In this document: positions 7,588 through 16,811 of the stretch, piece after piece
How positions within the stretch are numbered: the first letter of the stretch is position 1
Layout of the letters: every line of letters starts with the position of its first letter
Translations under genes and position numbers: made by a program
DNA from: an uncultured bacterium
GTDB taxonomy: Bacteria; Verrucomicrobiota; Lentisphaeria; Victivallales; UBA1829
NCBI GenBank assembly: GCA_902774245.1
Contig: CACYHQ010000004.1
Coordinates: 220,463-284,462 of the forward strand
Direction: 5' to 3'
Length of the DNA stretch: 64,000 bases
The notes under the pieces: generated by a model
Told to the model about the DNA's origin: nothing
Seen by the model: only the letters and a program-made list of their open reading frames with translations
The model's database searches: none

Positions 7588-8115
7588 TTACTTGTTTTCG
7601 GATTCCGCGGCGGCGGCTTCGGCGGCCGTGATCTCGTCGATGATCTTCTCGACCTGTTCCGGCGTGGCCTGGCCGTGGACTTCGCCGTCCACGACGATCA
7701 CGGGGGCGAGACCGCAGGCGCCGAGGCAGTTCACGATCTCGACGGTGAACAGCAGGTCGTCGGTCGTGCGCTTCTCGTCGCTGAGGCCGAGCTTCTTGTA
7801 GATGGCCTCAAGCAGCCCCATGGATTTCTTCACGTGGCAGGCGGTGCCGTCGCAGAGGCGGAAGATGTGCTTTCCCTTCGGGTTCAGGGAAAAGTGAGCG
7901 TAGAACGTCGCCACGCCGTACACATGCGCCACGGGCACGTCGAGCGACGTGGCCACATAGCTGATGACGTCCTTCGAAAGGTACTTGTAGACTTCCTGCA
8001 CCTCCTGAAGGATCGGGATGAGCCGGGAGGGGTCGTTCCCGTTCTTTTCGAGAATCTCGTTGACCGCCGCGAGGTGGTGCACCATCGCGCGAGTCTTTTC
8101 CAGGGTTTCCTGCAT
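7588..8115 (-). CDS. hydC: Hydrogenase [2Fe-2S] subunit (NuoE-like)
   Basis: A 175-residue thioredoxin-fold [2Fe-2S] subunit of HydABC, homologous to NuoE. The four ligands are in C-D-G-T-A-C and C-L-G-A-C, the usual C-x4-C and C-x3-C pairs. The N-terminal helical bundle with the NuoE-type segment ATFYAHF is present. I start it at the second ATG (8115): GGAG (8122-8125) lies 6 bases upstream, while the ATG at 8127 has no ribosome site. The C-terminus is a short Glu/Ala tail. It lies between the SpoIIE-type phosphatase and hydB. Confidence 0.93.
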   Translation of the reverse strand: MQETLEKTRAMVHHLAAVNEILEKNGNDPSRLIPILQEVQEVYKYLSKDVISYVATSLDVPVAHVYGVATFYAHFSLNPKGKHIFRLCDGTACHVKKSMGLLEAIYKKLGLSDEKRTTDDLLFTVEIVNCLGACGLAPVIVVDGEVHGQATPEQVEKIIDEITAAEAAAAESENK

Positions 8116-8167
8116 AGGTTTCTCCATGGGGTTGATGTGGGTATTGGGGTTTATTTATGTTGATCGT

Positions 8168-9352
8168 TCAAACGTATTTGATGACGACTTTCTTCAGATA
8201 CTGGGTTTCGAGCGTGTGCGCCAGACGCTGCACGATGTTGCGGCGCAGCTCCAGGTCGTGCGGCAGGTTCGGATCCTGATGTGCCTCGTTGATGCGCGTC
8301 CCGACCAGGAACGTGATCACGTCGTTGCGGAGCATCAGGCGGGTCAGAAGCCCGGCGGGGTCGTTGTGGCGGCCGCCGTCGACTTCCTCCAGGTAGGTCG
8401 CGGCCTTCGAGAGCGTGAAGATGCCTTCCGTCACGAGGTTGACGCCGTCCATGGTCGACATCGGCGGCATGTCCGGGGAGATGCTCGAAAGGTCCATTTT
8501 CAGCTCGCGGCCGAGTTCGCGCGACACGATCTCCGCGCTGGTGCCGCCGCAGATCGCCTTGTCCCCCACGAAATTCTTCAGGAAGGACGCGCATTCGGCG
8601 TCGCGTGCGGAATCGTACGGAGGCCCGGTGAAAAGCAGCATCTCGCGCGGATTGCGGAAATACAGCGCGGCGCAGGTCATGTCGTCCTTGTTGATGTTGT
8701 GCGGCTCCTTGCTGATCGCCTCCGCGATCACGTGTTCCGCGACCTCGTAGGAGGACACGTCCAGGCTGTTGCTCAGGTATTCCACGAGGTAATCGGACAC
8801 GCCGCTTTCGCGCCAGCCGAGCGGAAGGTCGTCCGAGCCGATCGCGGCCTGCGTGACGCCGTCGGAGAAGAAGACGATGCGGTCCCACATGTCGACTTTG
8901 AAGTGGTACACGCGCATGCTGCGGTTGTCGTATTTGGACGGGTTCAGCTCGTCATACGGCACGGTGACGACCCTGTCGTTGCGGAGCAGCACGAACGCCG
9001 GATTGCCCATCTCGATGATGCGGACGTTGCCGTCCGGCCAGGCGTTCAGGATCGTGAACGTGGCGTAGCTGATCTTGCGGACCTGGCAGATCGGGAGGGC
9101 GTCCATCATGATCTCGGCGGCGTGCAGGATGCCGCGGGGGCCGGTGAGCTCGTTGGCGAACTTCAGCGCCATCGTCGCGGTCATGGAGGCGAGGATGTTC
9201 GCCTTCACGCCGCTGCCCAGACCGTCCGACAGCACGGCCACCACCCGCGAATCCTCCATGTTCTTGATGAACTTGAAGGCGTCGCCGCAGATGTCCTCGC
9301 CGTGCTTGCGGCACTGGCTGAATCCGAGGTCTATGAAGAAGGGTTCGCTCAT
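8168..9352 (-). CDS. SpoIIE-type PP2C serine/threonine phosphatase in hydrogenase operon
   Basis: A 394-residue soluble protein with PP2C/SpoIIE metal-binding motifs: GDAF near residue 23, SDGLGSGVKA near 42-51, FFSDGV in the middle and NKDDMT further on. The C-terminal third (after about residue 250) is not part of the phosphatase fold and I cannot name it. There is no sensor or transmembrane segment. Such phosphatases dephosphorylate STAS or HPr-like partners; none is encoded here. It sits between the sensory hydrogenase and hydC, with 18 and 52 base gaps. Similar clusters with HydS and a phosphatase are known in clostridia such as Ruminococcus. A role in hydrogen-responsive control is inference. 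Confidence 0.82.
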   Translation of the reverse strand: MSEPFFIDLGFSQCRKHGEDICGDAFKFIKNMEDSRVVAVLSDGLGSGVKANILASMTATMALKFANELTGPRGILHAAEIMMDALPICQVRKISYATFTILNAWPDGNVRIIEMGNPAFVLLRNDRVVTVPYDELNPSKYDNRSMRVYHFKVDMWDRIVFFSDGVTQAAIGSDDLPLGWRESGVSDYLVEYLSNSLDVSSYEVAEHVIAEAISKEPHNINKDDMTCAALYFRNPREMLLFTGPPYDSARDAECASFLKNFVGDKAICGGTSAEIVSRELGRELKMDLSSISPDMPPMSTMDGVNLVTEGIFTLSKAATYLEEVDGGRHNDPAGLLTRLMLRNDVITFLVGTRINEAHQDPNLPHDLELRRNIVQRLAHTLETQYLKKVVIKYV

Positions 9353-9370
9353 CGTCCGGTTACCTGAGGG

Positions 9371-11110
9371 TCATTTGTATTTCTTCTGGAACTCGTCGTC
9401 GACCGGCGAATCCGCGTAGTTTTCCGCGATGGACCGCAGCAGGATCTCCGTGTCGGCCATGTGTTCGCCGAGCTTGCACGCGATGTCCTGCACCGTCGCC
9501 AGGTTCTTGCGGATGACTTCGCGCGCCTGGGCGGCGATCTCCTCGCGGCGGAATTCCGTGCGGGTCACGTCGAACATCATCGCGCCGACGACCTGTCCGG
9601 GGTCGATATTGAAGATGTACAGGCTTATGAGTCGTCCGTTCACGTGGATCGTGTCGCGCGACAGCTCGTTTTTCGTGGTCAGGACCTCGCGGAAGAGGTC
9701 GGAGAAATTGATGAAGGTGTCGAGCGCCGCGCCTGCCATGCCGGGCAGCACATTCCACACGTCGAGCGCCGATTCGCCGCAGAGTTCCGCGAACCTGTGG
9801 TTGGACTCAATGAGCGTGAGACTCTGGTCGACGATCACCACGGCCGCCGGGATGCACCGCAGGATGGCGTTGGATTTCTTCTGGGCGAGCTTGCGCATAT
9901 AGGAGACGCACATGTTCGGTTCGGCCTTGCCCGCGATCAGCGCCTTGGCGAAGTTGAGGCAGGTATTGTAGCCGCAGCCGCCGCAGTTCAGTTCGTCCTC
10001 CTTGTTCTTCTTGCCCACGCGGAGCAGAGCCTGACGGATTTCGTGCAGCGAGACATCGTTCCCCGTCGCGGGCGCTTCCTTGTAATCGAGGCCCAGCGTC
10101 ACTTCCGGCTCGCGGTCGGAGACCGTCTCCGGCACGTCCGCCATGCGGAGGATGCGGAGGCGTTCCAGAAGCCCCGGCGCGCCGTGTTCCGTGCCCGGCC
10201 CGTGGACGCAGCCGCCCTGGCAGGCGAGCGTTTCGAGGAAGACCGGTTCGCGGACGTCGCGCGGATGAAGCCCCTCAAGAGTGAGGCGGAGGCTGTCAAG
10301 TCCGGTCACCGCGACGTATTTCACATGGCCGCAGCCCGGATGCAGTTTGATCGTATCGTTCATGCCGCCCTCGATCGGGTACAGCGTGCCCTCGCGCGCG
10401 GCCTGCGGCACGAAGACGTCCGCGTCGGTCGTCTCCACGCGCCACGGGTCGATCTGCATGTTCTTGAACCACTGGCGCAGACGCGAGAACAGCATCGCGA
10501 GCGAGATCAGGTCGCCGTGACGGTCGGATTCGTTCTTCTTCGCGATGCACGGCCCGATGAACACCACCTTCGCGTTCTCGCCGAATTCCTTCTTCAGGAG
10601 CTTCGCGTGGGTCAGCGCGGGCGACAGCACTTTCGTGATGCACGGCGCGAACTCGGGCATGTATTTGCAGATGAAATCGTCGACCACGGGGCACGCGGAC
10701 GAGATCTTGAGTCCGCTCTTGAAATCCTTCAGTTCCAGCGCGAGCGCGTCGGAGACCGCCTGCGCGCCGATCGCCGTCTCGCCGACTCCGGCGAATCCGA
10801 GCTTCTTCAGCGAGGCGATCATGTTCTTCGCGGGGAGCCCCTTGAACTCGCTCACCCACGACGGCGCCAGCGAGACATAGACGGGGTCGGGACCGAGGAT
10901 GAGCTGACGGGCGCGCGTCATATCGTCGCGGATCTTCTTCGCGTGAACGGGGCAGACCTCGACGCATCCGCCGCACGCGATGCAGAGTTCCGGCATGACG
11001 GAGGCATGGCCGTCTTCGACCTTGATCGCTTTCACGGGGCAGCGCCGGACGCATTTGAAGCAGTCCTGGCACTCGGCGTCTGCGGTAAAAACCGGATATC
11101 CCTGGTTCAT
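9371..11110 (-). CDS. Putative sensory [FeFe] hydrogenase with PAS domain (HydS-like)
   Basis: A 579-residue cytoplasmic protein. N-terminal two-cluster ferredoxin domain (C14-C24, C43-C53) is followed by a divergent H-cluster domain. The motifs there are SSACP (C140) in place of TSCCP, GPCIAKK (C188) and ACQGGC (C297, C301). A further [4Fe-4S] motif follows (C376, C379, C384, C401), then a PAS domain (about 412-520) and a short coiled coil. There is no NuoG-type [2Fe-2S] domain. These features match group C (sensory) [FeFe] hydrogenases proposed to sense H2 and signal through PAS. Its direct linkage to a phosphatase and to hydCBA suggests it reports redox or H2 to hydrogenase expression; that is inference. 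Confidence 0.88.
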   Translation of the reverse strand: MNQGYPVFTADAECQDCFKCVRRCPVKAIKVEDGHASVMPELCIACGGCVEVCPVHAKKIRDDMTRARQLILGPDPVYVSLAPSWVSEFKGLPAKNMIASLKKLGFAGVGETAIGAQAVSDALALELKDFKSGLKISSACPVVDDFICKYMPEFAPCITKVLSPALTHAKLLKKEFGENAKVVFIGPCIAKKNESDRHGDLISLAMLFSRLRQWFKNMQIDPWRVETTDADVFVPQAAREGTLYPIEGGMNDTIKLHPGCGHVKYVAVTGLDSLRLTLEGLHPRDVREPVFLETLACQGGCVHGPGTEHGAPGLLERLRILRMADVPETVSDREPEVTLGLDYKEAPATGNDVSLHEIRQALLRVGKKNKEDELNCGGCGYNTCLNFAKALIAGKAEPNMCVSYMRKLAQKKSNAILRCIPAAVVIVDQSLTLIESNHRFAELCGESALDVWNVLPGMAGAALDTFINFSDLFREVLTTKNELSRDTIHVNGRLISLYIFNIDPGQVVGAMMFDVTRTEFRREEIAAQAREVIRKNLATVQDIACKLGEHMADTEILLRSIAENYADSPVDDEFQKKYK

Positions 11111-11125
11111 GGCTCAGTCCTCGGG

Positions 11126-11374
11126 TTATTTGTTCGCGAGAAACTCGCGGTTCAGAATGTCGATCAGGGCTTCCTTGCTCACGTGGCTGTAAGTCGTTTC
11201 GTCGATGATGAGGTTCGGCCCTTCGGCGCAGAGGCCCGCGCAGCAGCGGCCGGAAAGAAGCACGTCCGCCTGCAGGTTGTTCGACTTCAGGAAATCCTCG
11301 ATCACGCGGAGATTCTCCTCATTGCCGCGGGCAAAGCAGCTGCTTCCCATACAAATGACGATTTTGCGTTTCAT
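11126..11374 (-). CDS. Small thioredoxin-like [2Fe-2S] ferredoxin
   Basis: An 82-residue protein with the thioredoxin-like ferredoxin pattern of NuoE and Clostridium [2Fe-2S] ferredoxins: C8-x4-C13 at the N-terminus and C44-x4-C49 (or C45-x3-C49) around residue 45. It resembles the N-terminal domain of the HydB encoded downstream. First gene of the operon, with GGAG 7 bases before the ATG and the promoter about 110 bases upstream. It probably passes electrons to or from the sensory hydrogenase encoded next. A partner role for HydA, whose own C-terminal domain of this type has lost ligands, is possible. Confidence 0.85.
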   Translation of the reverse strand: MKRKIVICMGSSCFARGNEENLRVIEDFLKSNNLQADVLLSGRCCAGLCAEGPNLIIDETTYSHVSKEALIDILNREFLANK

Positions 11375-11484
11375 GAAACGGCTCCAGGTATGCAGGTGGA
11401 ATCAATGTATCTTTCGGAAACGGACCGAAAACGAACGCCGCGGTGCAACGGCGGGCGCATTCGATATTTTTTTATCGATTATAT

Positions 11485-11513
11485 AATTTACCACAAATTC
11501 CACGATTTTTCAA
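11485..11513 (-). promoter_or_regulatory. Promoter of the hydrogenase operon
   Basis: Minus strand TTGAAA (11508-11513), 17-base spacer, TAAATT (11485-11490). The flanks are very AT-rich, and a TATAAT occurs just downstream. Confidence 0.5.
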
Positions 11514-11633
11514 ATCAAATTCTGCAAAAAGTCTTAAAAACTAACGATATTTTTTCCCGTCTATCCGTCATGTCGCACAAATCTCTTCATGTTTCCGAAC
11601 AGGTCAGTCATTCCTACAACAAAAACCTTCCGA

Positions 11634-11664
11634 AACCCGGACCGGATTGCATGCGGACCGGGTT
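11634..11664 (-). terminator. Hairpin after the cation efflux gene
   Basis: Inverted repeat AACCCGGACCG / CGGACCGGGTT with one mismatch, 35 bases after the stop on the minus strand. A short T-run lies 7 or more bases further on. Weak terminator candidate. Confidence 0.35.
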
Positions 11665-11698
11665 GACCTTTGGAACATGTATGATTTCAGATAACGGA

Positions 11699-12661
11699 TC
11701 AGGACCGGGATGAGGGAGTGGGCTGGTCCTGGTACTGGCACTTCACCGTTGTTGTTTTGGATTTCGACGGGGACGGCGGTTCCAGGTGGACCACCACGTC
11801 GACGATGTTCAGGTCGGATTCCACGAGCAGGTCGCGGACCTGATGCGAGAGGTCGTGCCCCTCGCGGACGGTCATATCGGGATCGACGATGATGTGGATA
11901 TCCGCCCAGATCGCGCCGCCGGTGTTGCGTGTACGGAGCGCGTGCGCGCCGATGACGCCGGGGAGCGAGGTCGCCATGCGGTAGATCTTCGCCTGGTCTT
12001 CACGGGAAACGCCCGTCTCGGAAAGCTCATGCAAGGTAGGACGGACGATCGTCCAGGCCGCATGAAGCACAAAGAAAGACACGAGGATGGCGCCGACCGG
12101 ATCGATGAATTGCAGTTTCGGGAAGAAATAGGCGACCGCAATGGCGATCGCGGCGGGGATCGAGCTGATGGCGTCGCTCCGGTGATGCCAGGCGTTGGCC
12201 TCCATCGCGCTCGAATTCACGGCGCGGGCTTTCGCACGGGTCCAGCGGAACAGCACCTCTTTGGATATGACGGAAAAAACGGCGATCGCAAACGCATATC
12301 CCGCGGGACCGTGAGACGATCCGTGGCGGATCATGCCGACAGCGTCCCAAACAAGTCCGACCGCCACGGCGGCGAGCGCAATGCCGATGAACGCCGAAAC
12401 GAGCGTTTCGATGCGGCCGTGTCCGTACGGGTGTTGCCGGTCGGGCGGTGCGGACCAGTATTTCACGCCGAGGATCACGGCCAGGTCGGTCACGAGGTCG
12501 GACAGGCTGTGCACGGCGTCGGCGAGCAGCGCCTGACTGTAGAAAAACAGTCCGCCCGCGGCCTTGGCGACGGCCAGGACGATGTTCAGTATCATCCCGA
12601 CGACCGTGACGAACCGTACGGTGCGGATGGTTTGCGTGTTCTGTTTTGTTTCAGACGGCAT
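11699..12661 (-). CDS. Cation diffusion facilitator (Zn/Fe/Mn efflux)
   Basis: A 320-residue inner-membrane metal/H+ antiporter of the CDF family (FieF/MamM-like). Six hydrophobic helices lie in about residues 15-215. The paired metal site is visible as ADAVHSLSD in helix 2 and AWHHRSDA in helix 5. The cytoplasmic C-terminal domain (about 220-305) carries the usual HxLRxRxxG and IVDPDMTVxEGH motifs. The tail after the domain is short, polar and Ser/Lys/Gln-rich. The exact metal cannot be told. It is a single gene divergent from the histidine kinase gene; promoter at 12763-12790. Confidence 0.9.
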   Translation of the reverse strand: MPSETKQNTQTIRTVRFVTVVGMILNIVLAVAKAAGGLFFYSQALLADAVHSLSDLVTDLAVILGVKYWSAPPDRQHPYGHGRIETLVSAFIGIALAAVAVGLVWDAVGMIRHGSSHGPAGYAFAIAVFSVISKEVLFRWTRAKARAVNSSAMEANAWHHRSDAISSIPAAIAIAVAYFFPKLQFIDPVGAILVSFFVLHAAWTIVRPTLHELSETGVSREDQAKIYRMATSLPGVIGAHALRTRNTGGAIWADIHIIVDPDMTVREGHDLSHQVRDLLVESDLNIVDVVVHLEPPSPSKSKTTTVKCQYQDQPTPSSRS

Positions 12662-12762
12662 AATTCGATACGCGCTCCGCCGGAACGCCGGGAGAGAAGC
12701 GGCATTCTTTTGAGCGAAGAAAAAAAGTTGGAGTGTGCAGGAGGTTATTCAACTGAAACAGA

Positions 12763-12790
12763 ACTATACCACGAAATCCGGAAAAATCAA
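12763..12790 (-). promoter_or_regulatory. Promoter of the cation efflux gene
   Basis: Minus strand TTGATT (12785-12790), 16-base spacer ending GTGG (extended -10), TATAGT (12763-12768). Confidence 0.65.
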
Positions 12791-12830
12791 GATGACACGA
12801 AAAAAAATGTCTTTTTCTTCTATTTATAGC

Positions 12831-12858
12831 TTGCATTCTCTATTTTTTGCTGTAAGTT
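12831..12858 (+). promoter_or_regulatory. Possible promoter of the hybrid kinase gene
   Basis: TTGCAT (12831-12836), 16 bases, TAAGTT (12853-12858). An alternative -10 is TATTGA with an extended TGG a few bases downstream. Weaker than the other promoters here. Confidence 0.3.
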
Positions 12859-12947
12859 ATGGTATTGAAAGTACGGAATGCCGTCCGTCGGGACTGCGTT
12901 CCACGTTCGCTCAGACTTTCATCCGCCGATAATTGAGGTATTACGAT

Positions 12948-15900
12948 ATGACAATCCGTCCCGTCAGCACTACCGGAACAGGCCGGAAGCCGTTTTCCGG
13001 CCTGCGCATCTGCGCAAGTCTTTTCCGCTTTGCGATCCTGCTTTTCCTCTTCTGCTTTGCAGTGTTCCCTCTCTGCGCGCAGGACAAACGCCAGTTCAAT
13101 ATCCTGCTCATCTTCTCGGAGCACACCGCGAGCGAAATCCGCACGGACTTGACCGGCTCGTATTTCAACGAGCTGGCGAACCTCGGCATCATGTTCGAAA
13201 GCGACCTGGTCGAGCTGGATTCGCTGCATGACCAGAACCAGACCAGCTGGGACGAAAAGCTGTCCTCGAAAAAAGAGGCGATCGAGTCGGGGAAATACAA
13301 GCTGATCGTGGCCTTCGGCGAACCCGCGTCCAACACGCTCAAAAACATCCTGCCCGGCATCCCGGATCAGACCGCCGTCATCCTTTCAAACATGAAAGCA
13401 TTCCCCGAGGAATGGCGTCAGCGTCACCCGAACACGACCGCGGTCGTCCGCCGGATCGACCCGCGCACGAACATCCAGTTCGGCCTCAAGCTGTTCCCGG
13501 AACGCAGGCACGTCGTGTTGCTGGCCTCGCGTTTCGGCTGGTCCGACCGGCAGGACATGACGCTCCGCAACGAATTCGCGGGCATCTGCGACTTCACCAC
13601 GGTCTACATCTCGGACATGGAACGCGAATCCGCGTTTCGGAAGCTCGCCACCGCCCCCGCGGACGCGTTCATCGTCTCCAACGACTGGGACATCTACCTG
13701 CCCAGCATCGGCAGCCGTTCGACCATCTGGTACCAGCTCATGCAGGTGCGTGACGACCTCCCGATCATCGGACGGCGGCGCGTCCTGCTGGACTTCGCGA
13801 TCGGCGGCTACATGTCCTCTATCGAGGAAGTCGGCAAGAAAACGGCGGCCCTCACCGGACAGCTCGCGAACGCCAGGGGCTCATCCCCCGCCGCAAAGAT
13901 CGAGCCGGTCGTCATCGACGAAGAATGCGTGATCAATTACAAACGCATCAACTACTGGGAATACAACAAGGAAGCCATTCCCCACGACGCGGAATGGGTC
14001 AACAGGCCACAGTCATGGACGGAACGCAACCAGGAACTCCTCATCACGCTCGCGATCCTCTTCACCATCCTCCTCGCGTTCTTCCTCGGCAGCCTCATCT
14101 ACTTCCTCAAGTACCGACACATGACCAGCCGCTTCCTCGCGATCCACGGTCACATGCCGCTCCTCGTCGCCGCCTACTCCACCTCCGGCGAGGTCCTTTA
14201 CGCGCACGTGCCGTTCAATGACCCGGACGCCTCGCAGAACCTGGAAGACCTCCGCACGTCGCTCACCAACACGATCCGCGTCGAGATGGCTGAGACCGCG
14301 ATCTCCGGCAAGACCATGACCGTGAACCGCAAGCACGGGGACAAGAACTACACGGTCACGCTGACCAAGCTCGACAAACGGATCTTCAAGCACGAAGCCG
14401 TGCTGGTCGTCGCGCAGGACACCACCGAAATGGCCGAACTCCGCGAAAAGTCGTTCAACCTCGCGACCAGACTCCAGCTCACGCTCCGTGCCATCGGCGA
14501 CGGCGTCATCGTCACCGACCGCATGGGCTTCGTTACGATGGTGAACCATTCCGCCGAAAAGATGACCGGATACACGCAGGCGGAAGCCGAAGGCAAGACC
14601 GTTCAGGACGTCTTCAACACGGCGTCGCCCGACGGTTCCGCCACGCTCTCGCCCGTCGAGACCGCCATCCGAGAGAACCGCATCGTCACCAACACCGACA
14701 GCCTCACGATCACATCCAAAGACGGAACAAAACGCCGCATTTCCACCTCGACTTCCCCCATCCGCGGCGCAAAAAACGCCCTCCTCGGCGCGATCGTCGT
14801 CTTCCGCGACATCACGGAAGAATACGAACGCCGCGAGGAACTCGACCGCAAGACGCACGCGCTCCAGACCGCGACCTCGCTCGCCGGCCTCGGATATTTC
14901 TACTATACGCCGGAAACCGACACGTTCGACGCGCCGTCGCCATCCGACGCCATCTGGCCCTTCGAAAACGGCAAGCGCGTCCAGGCCGAAGACTGGATCC
15001 TCGCGGACGATCTGCAGAACTACCTCACGCAGCGGCGCTCGCTCTTCCACGGCAACTCCGATATGCTCGAATGCACGTTCCGCAGCGACTTCTTCGGAAA
15101 ACGCCGCCATTTCCGCATCACCGCCGTCAAGGACAAGTCCGTACGCAGGAAAAACCTGCGGTTCTTCTTCATGATCCAGGACATCACGAAGGTCCGCGAC
15201 CTGGAGACCGAGGCGGCGAACGCAATGCTCTTCCTGAAGACGCTCTTCAGCATCATGCCCAACACCGTCACCGTGCGCGATTACGACGACGGTTACCGTC
15301 TTCTCATGGCGAACCAGAAATACTGCTACCAACTCAACACGACCGAGGAAAAGATCATCGGCACGAACTATAACGATCTTTTCGAGCCGGAGCTCGCAAA
15401 GTCTTTCCAGGACATGGACGACGAAGCCTCCAAACGCATCGGCGAAGTCTGCACGCATCTCGTCGACGTGCCCACGCACGACGGCGAGGGCGTCGCGCAG
15501 ATATCCCACGTCGCGTTCAAGGATACGTCCGGACGCCTGCTCATCTTCGGGTGCAGCAGCGACGTCACGGAGCTGCACAACGCGATCAAGGCCGCCGAAT
15601 CCGCGGCGAAGGCGAAGAGCCTCTTCCTCGCCACCATGAGCCACGAGATACGTACGCCGCTCAACGCCATCCTCGGATTCAGCCAGCTGCTCCAGGACGA
15701 ATCCCTCCCGCACGGCGAGGCCAGCGAATATCTCCGCAGCATCCACTACGCGGGCAACGCCCTGCTCTCGCTCATCAACGACATCCTCGACCTTTCCAAG
15801 CTCGACGCCGACCAGATGATCATCCAGCCGGAGCCGACCAATCTGCGCGAACTCATGCTCGAGCTGGAAGCCGTCTTCACCGCCAAGGCGAAATCGCAGG

Positions 15901-16709
15901 GGATCGACCTCATCACGACCGTCCCGGACGACCTCCCGATCCTCAATCTGGACGAACGCCGTCTCCGCCAGGTCCTCCTGAACGTCATCGGCAACGCCGT
16001 CAAATTCACGAAGGAAGGCTCCGTCACCGTCTCGCTCGCGTTCTTCAAGCTCAACGAAAAGCGCGCCGCCGTCACCATCCGCATCGCCGACACCGGATGC
16101 GGCATCTCGAAGGAATCCCTCGGCAAGATCTTCGAGCCGTTCGTGCAGGACAAGATGTCCTACCGCGGCATCCGCACGGAAAACGGGACCGGGCTCGGAC
16201 TCTCCATCGCGAAGCGCCTTGTCGACTGCATGAAAGGCTCCCTTACGGTCGAAAGCACGCCCGGCAAGGGCAGCGTGTTCACCATCCTGCTCCCGGAAAT
16301 CGGAATCTGCGCCGACGCCGAACTCAAGCAGGATGAACAGACAAGCGGAGGCAAGCTCGACCTTACGAAGAAGATCCTCGTCGTCGATGACGTCCCGCTC
16401 AACGTGAAGGTCCTCTGCGCCATGCTCCGCAAGATGGGATTCGATCCGCTCTCCGCGCCGTCCGGCGCGAAAGCGCTCGAGCTGATGAAGACAACGAAGC
16501 CCGACATCGGCCTGTTCGACCTCTGGATGCCCGAAATGAACGGCATGGAGCTGGCGACCGCGATCCGCGCGAACCCGGACTGGACCGGCATCAGAATCTA
16601 CGCCGTCACCGCCGACACGGAGAACTCCTCGAACTTCGACATGAGCATGTTCGACGGCATCGTCATGAAGCCTGTCACGCAGGACTCGCTCATGAAGATC
16701 CTGAGCTGA
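12948..16709 (+). CDS. Hybrid sensor histidine kinase with periplasmic sensor, PAS domains and receiver
   Basis: A 1253-residue membrane kinase. Start at ATG 12948 because GAGGT lies 8 bases upstream; the frame is open from a TTG five codons earlier. A hydrophobic signal/anchor (about 20-44) precedes a periplasmic region (45-362) resembling ABC-type substrate-binding proteins, then a second membrane helix (364-390). Up to four PAS-like regions follow (about 390-500, 505-625, 640-755, 765-880). Next are HisKA with H899 in MSHEIRTPLN, an HATPase domain with N, G1 and G2 boxes (NAVKF, DTGCGIS, GTGLGLS), and a receiver with D1191 in LFDLWMPEMNG. No partner regulator or HPt gene is adjacent. The ligand is unknown. 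Confidence 0.92.
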   Translation: MTIRPVSTTGTGRKPFSGLRICASLFRFAILLFLFCFAVFPLCAQDKRQFNILLIFSEHTASEIRTDLTGSYFNELANLGIMFESDLVELDSLHDQNQTSWDEKLSSKKEAIESGKYKLIVAFGEPASNTLKNILPGIPDQTAVILSNMKAFPEEWRQRHPNTTAVVRRIDPRTNIQFGLKLFPERRHVVLLASRFGWSDRQDMTLRNEFAGICDFTTVYISDMERESAFRKLATAPADAFIVSNDWDIYLPSIGSRSTIWYQLMQVRDDLPIIGRRRVLLDFAIGGYMSSIEEVGKKTAALTGQLANARGSSPAAKIEPVVIDEECVINYKRINYWEYNKEAIPHDAEWVNRPQSWTERNQELLITLAILFTILLAFFLGSLIYFLKYRHMTSRFLAIHGHMPLLVAAYSTSGEVLYAHVPFNDPDASQNLEDLRTSLTNTIRVEMAETAISGKTMTVNRKHGDKNYTVTLTKLDKRIFKHEAVLVVAQDTTEMAELREKSFNLATRLQLTLRAIGDGVIVTDRMGFVTMVNHSAEKMTGYTQAEAEGKTVQDVFNTASPDGSATLSPVETAIRENRIVTNTDSLTITSKDGTKRRISTSTSPIRGAKNALLGAIVVFRDITEEYERREELDRKTHALQTATSLAGLGYFYYTPETDTFDAPSPSDAIWPFENGKRVQAEDWILADDLQNYLTQRRSLFHGNSDMLECTFRSDFFGKRRHFRITAVKDKSVRRKNLRFFFMIQDITKVRDLETEAANAMLFLKTLFSIMPNTVTVRDYDDGYRLLMANQKYCYQLNTTEEKIIGTNYNDLFEPELAKSFQDMDDEASKRIGEVCTHLVDVPTHDGEGVAQISHVAFKDTSGRLLIFGCSSDVTELHNAIKAAESAAKAKSLFLATMSHEIRTPLNAILGFSQLLQDESLPHGEASEYLRSIHYAGNALLSLINDILDLSKLDADQMIIQPEPTNLRELMLELEAVFTAKAKSQGIDLITTVPDDLPILNLDERRLRQVLLNVIGNAVKFTKEGSVTVSLAFFKLNEKRAAVTIRIADTGCGISKESLGKIFEPFVQDKMSYRGIRTENGTGLGLSIAKRLVDCMKGSLTVESTPGKGSVFTILLPEIGICADAELKQDEQTSGGKLDLTKKILVVDDVPLNVKVLCAMLRKMGFDPLSAPSGAKALELMKTTKPDIGLFDLWMPEMNGMELATAIRANPDWTGIRIYAVTADTENSSNFDMSMFDGIVMKPVTQDSLMKILS

Positions 16710-16737
16710 ACCGGAGACGACATATCGTTCATTCGGC

Positions 16738-16765
16738 TTGACTTTCTCCGTTTTTGTGGTATAGT
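16738..16765 (+). promoter_or_regulatory. Promoter of the thioredoxin-fold protein gene
   Basis: TTGACT (16738-16743), 16-base spacer ending GTGG (extended -10), TATAGT (16760-16765). The best match to the consensus seen in this window. Confidence 0.7.
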
Positions 16766-16811
16766 ATGAAAGAAATCCGACATTCAAACTTCAACAGAAA
16801 GGAGTGATGCC

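Larger units (their letters stand above)
11375..11698. other. Intergenic region before the hydrogenase operon
   Basis: These 324 bases hold the operon promoter (11485-11513), a leader of about 110 bases that can fold a GC-rich hairpin (CGCCG ... CGGCG near 11440-11455), and the terminator-like hairpin of the cation efflux gene (11634-11664). No coding frame with a ribosome site was seen. Confidence 0.5.

Noticed and set aside
14013..16787. A 924-codon open frame opposite the hybrid kinase
   Set aside because: Shadow of the kinase codon pattern. No ribosome site, no recognisable domain, composition typical of antisense frames.
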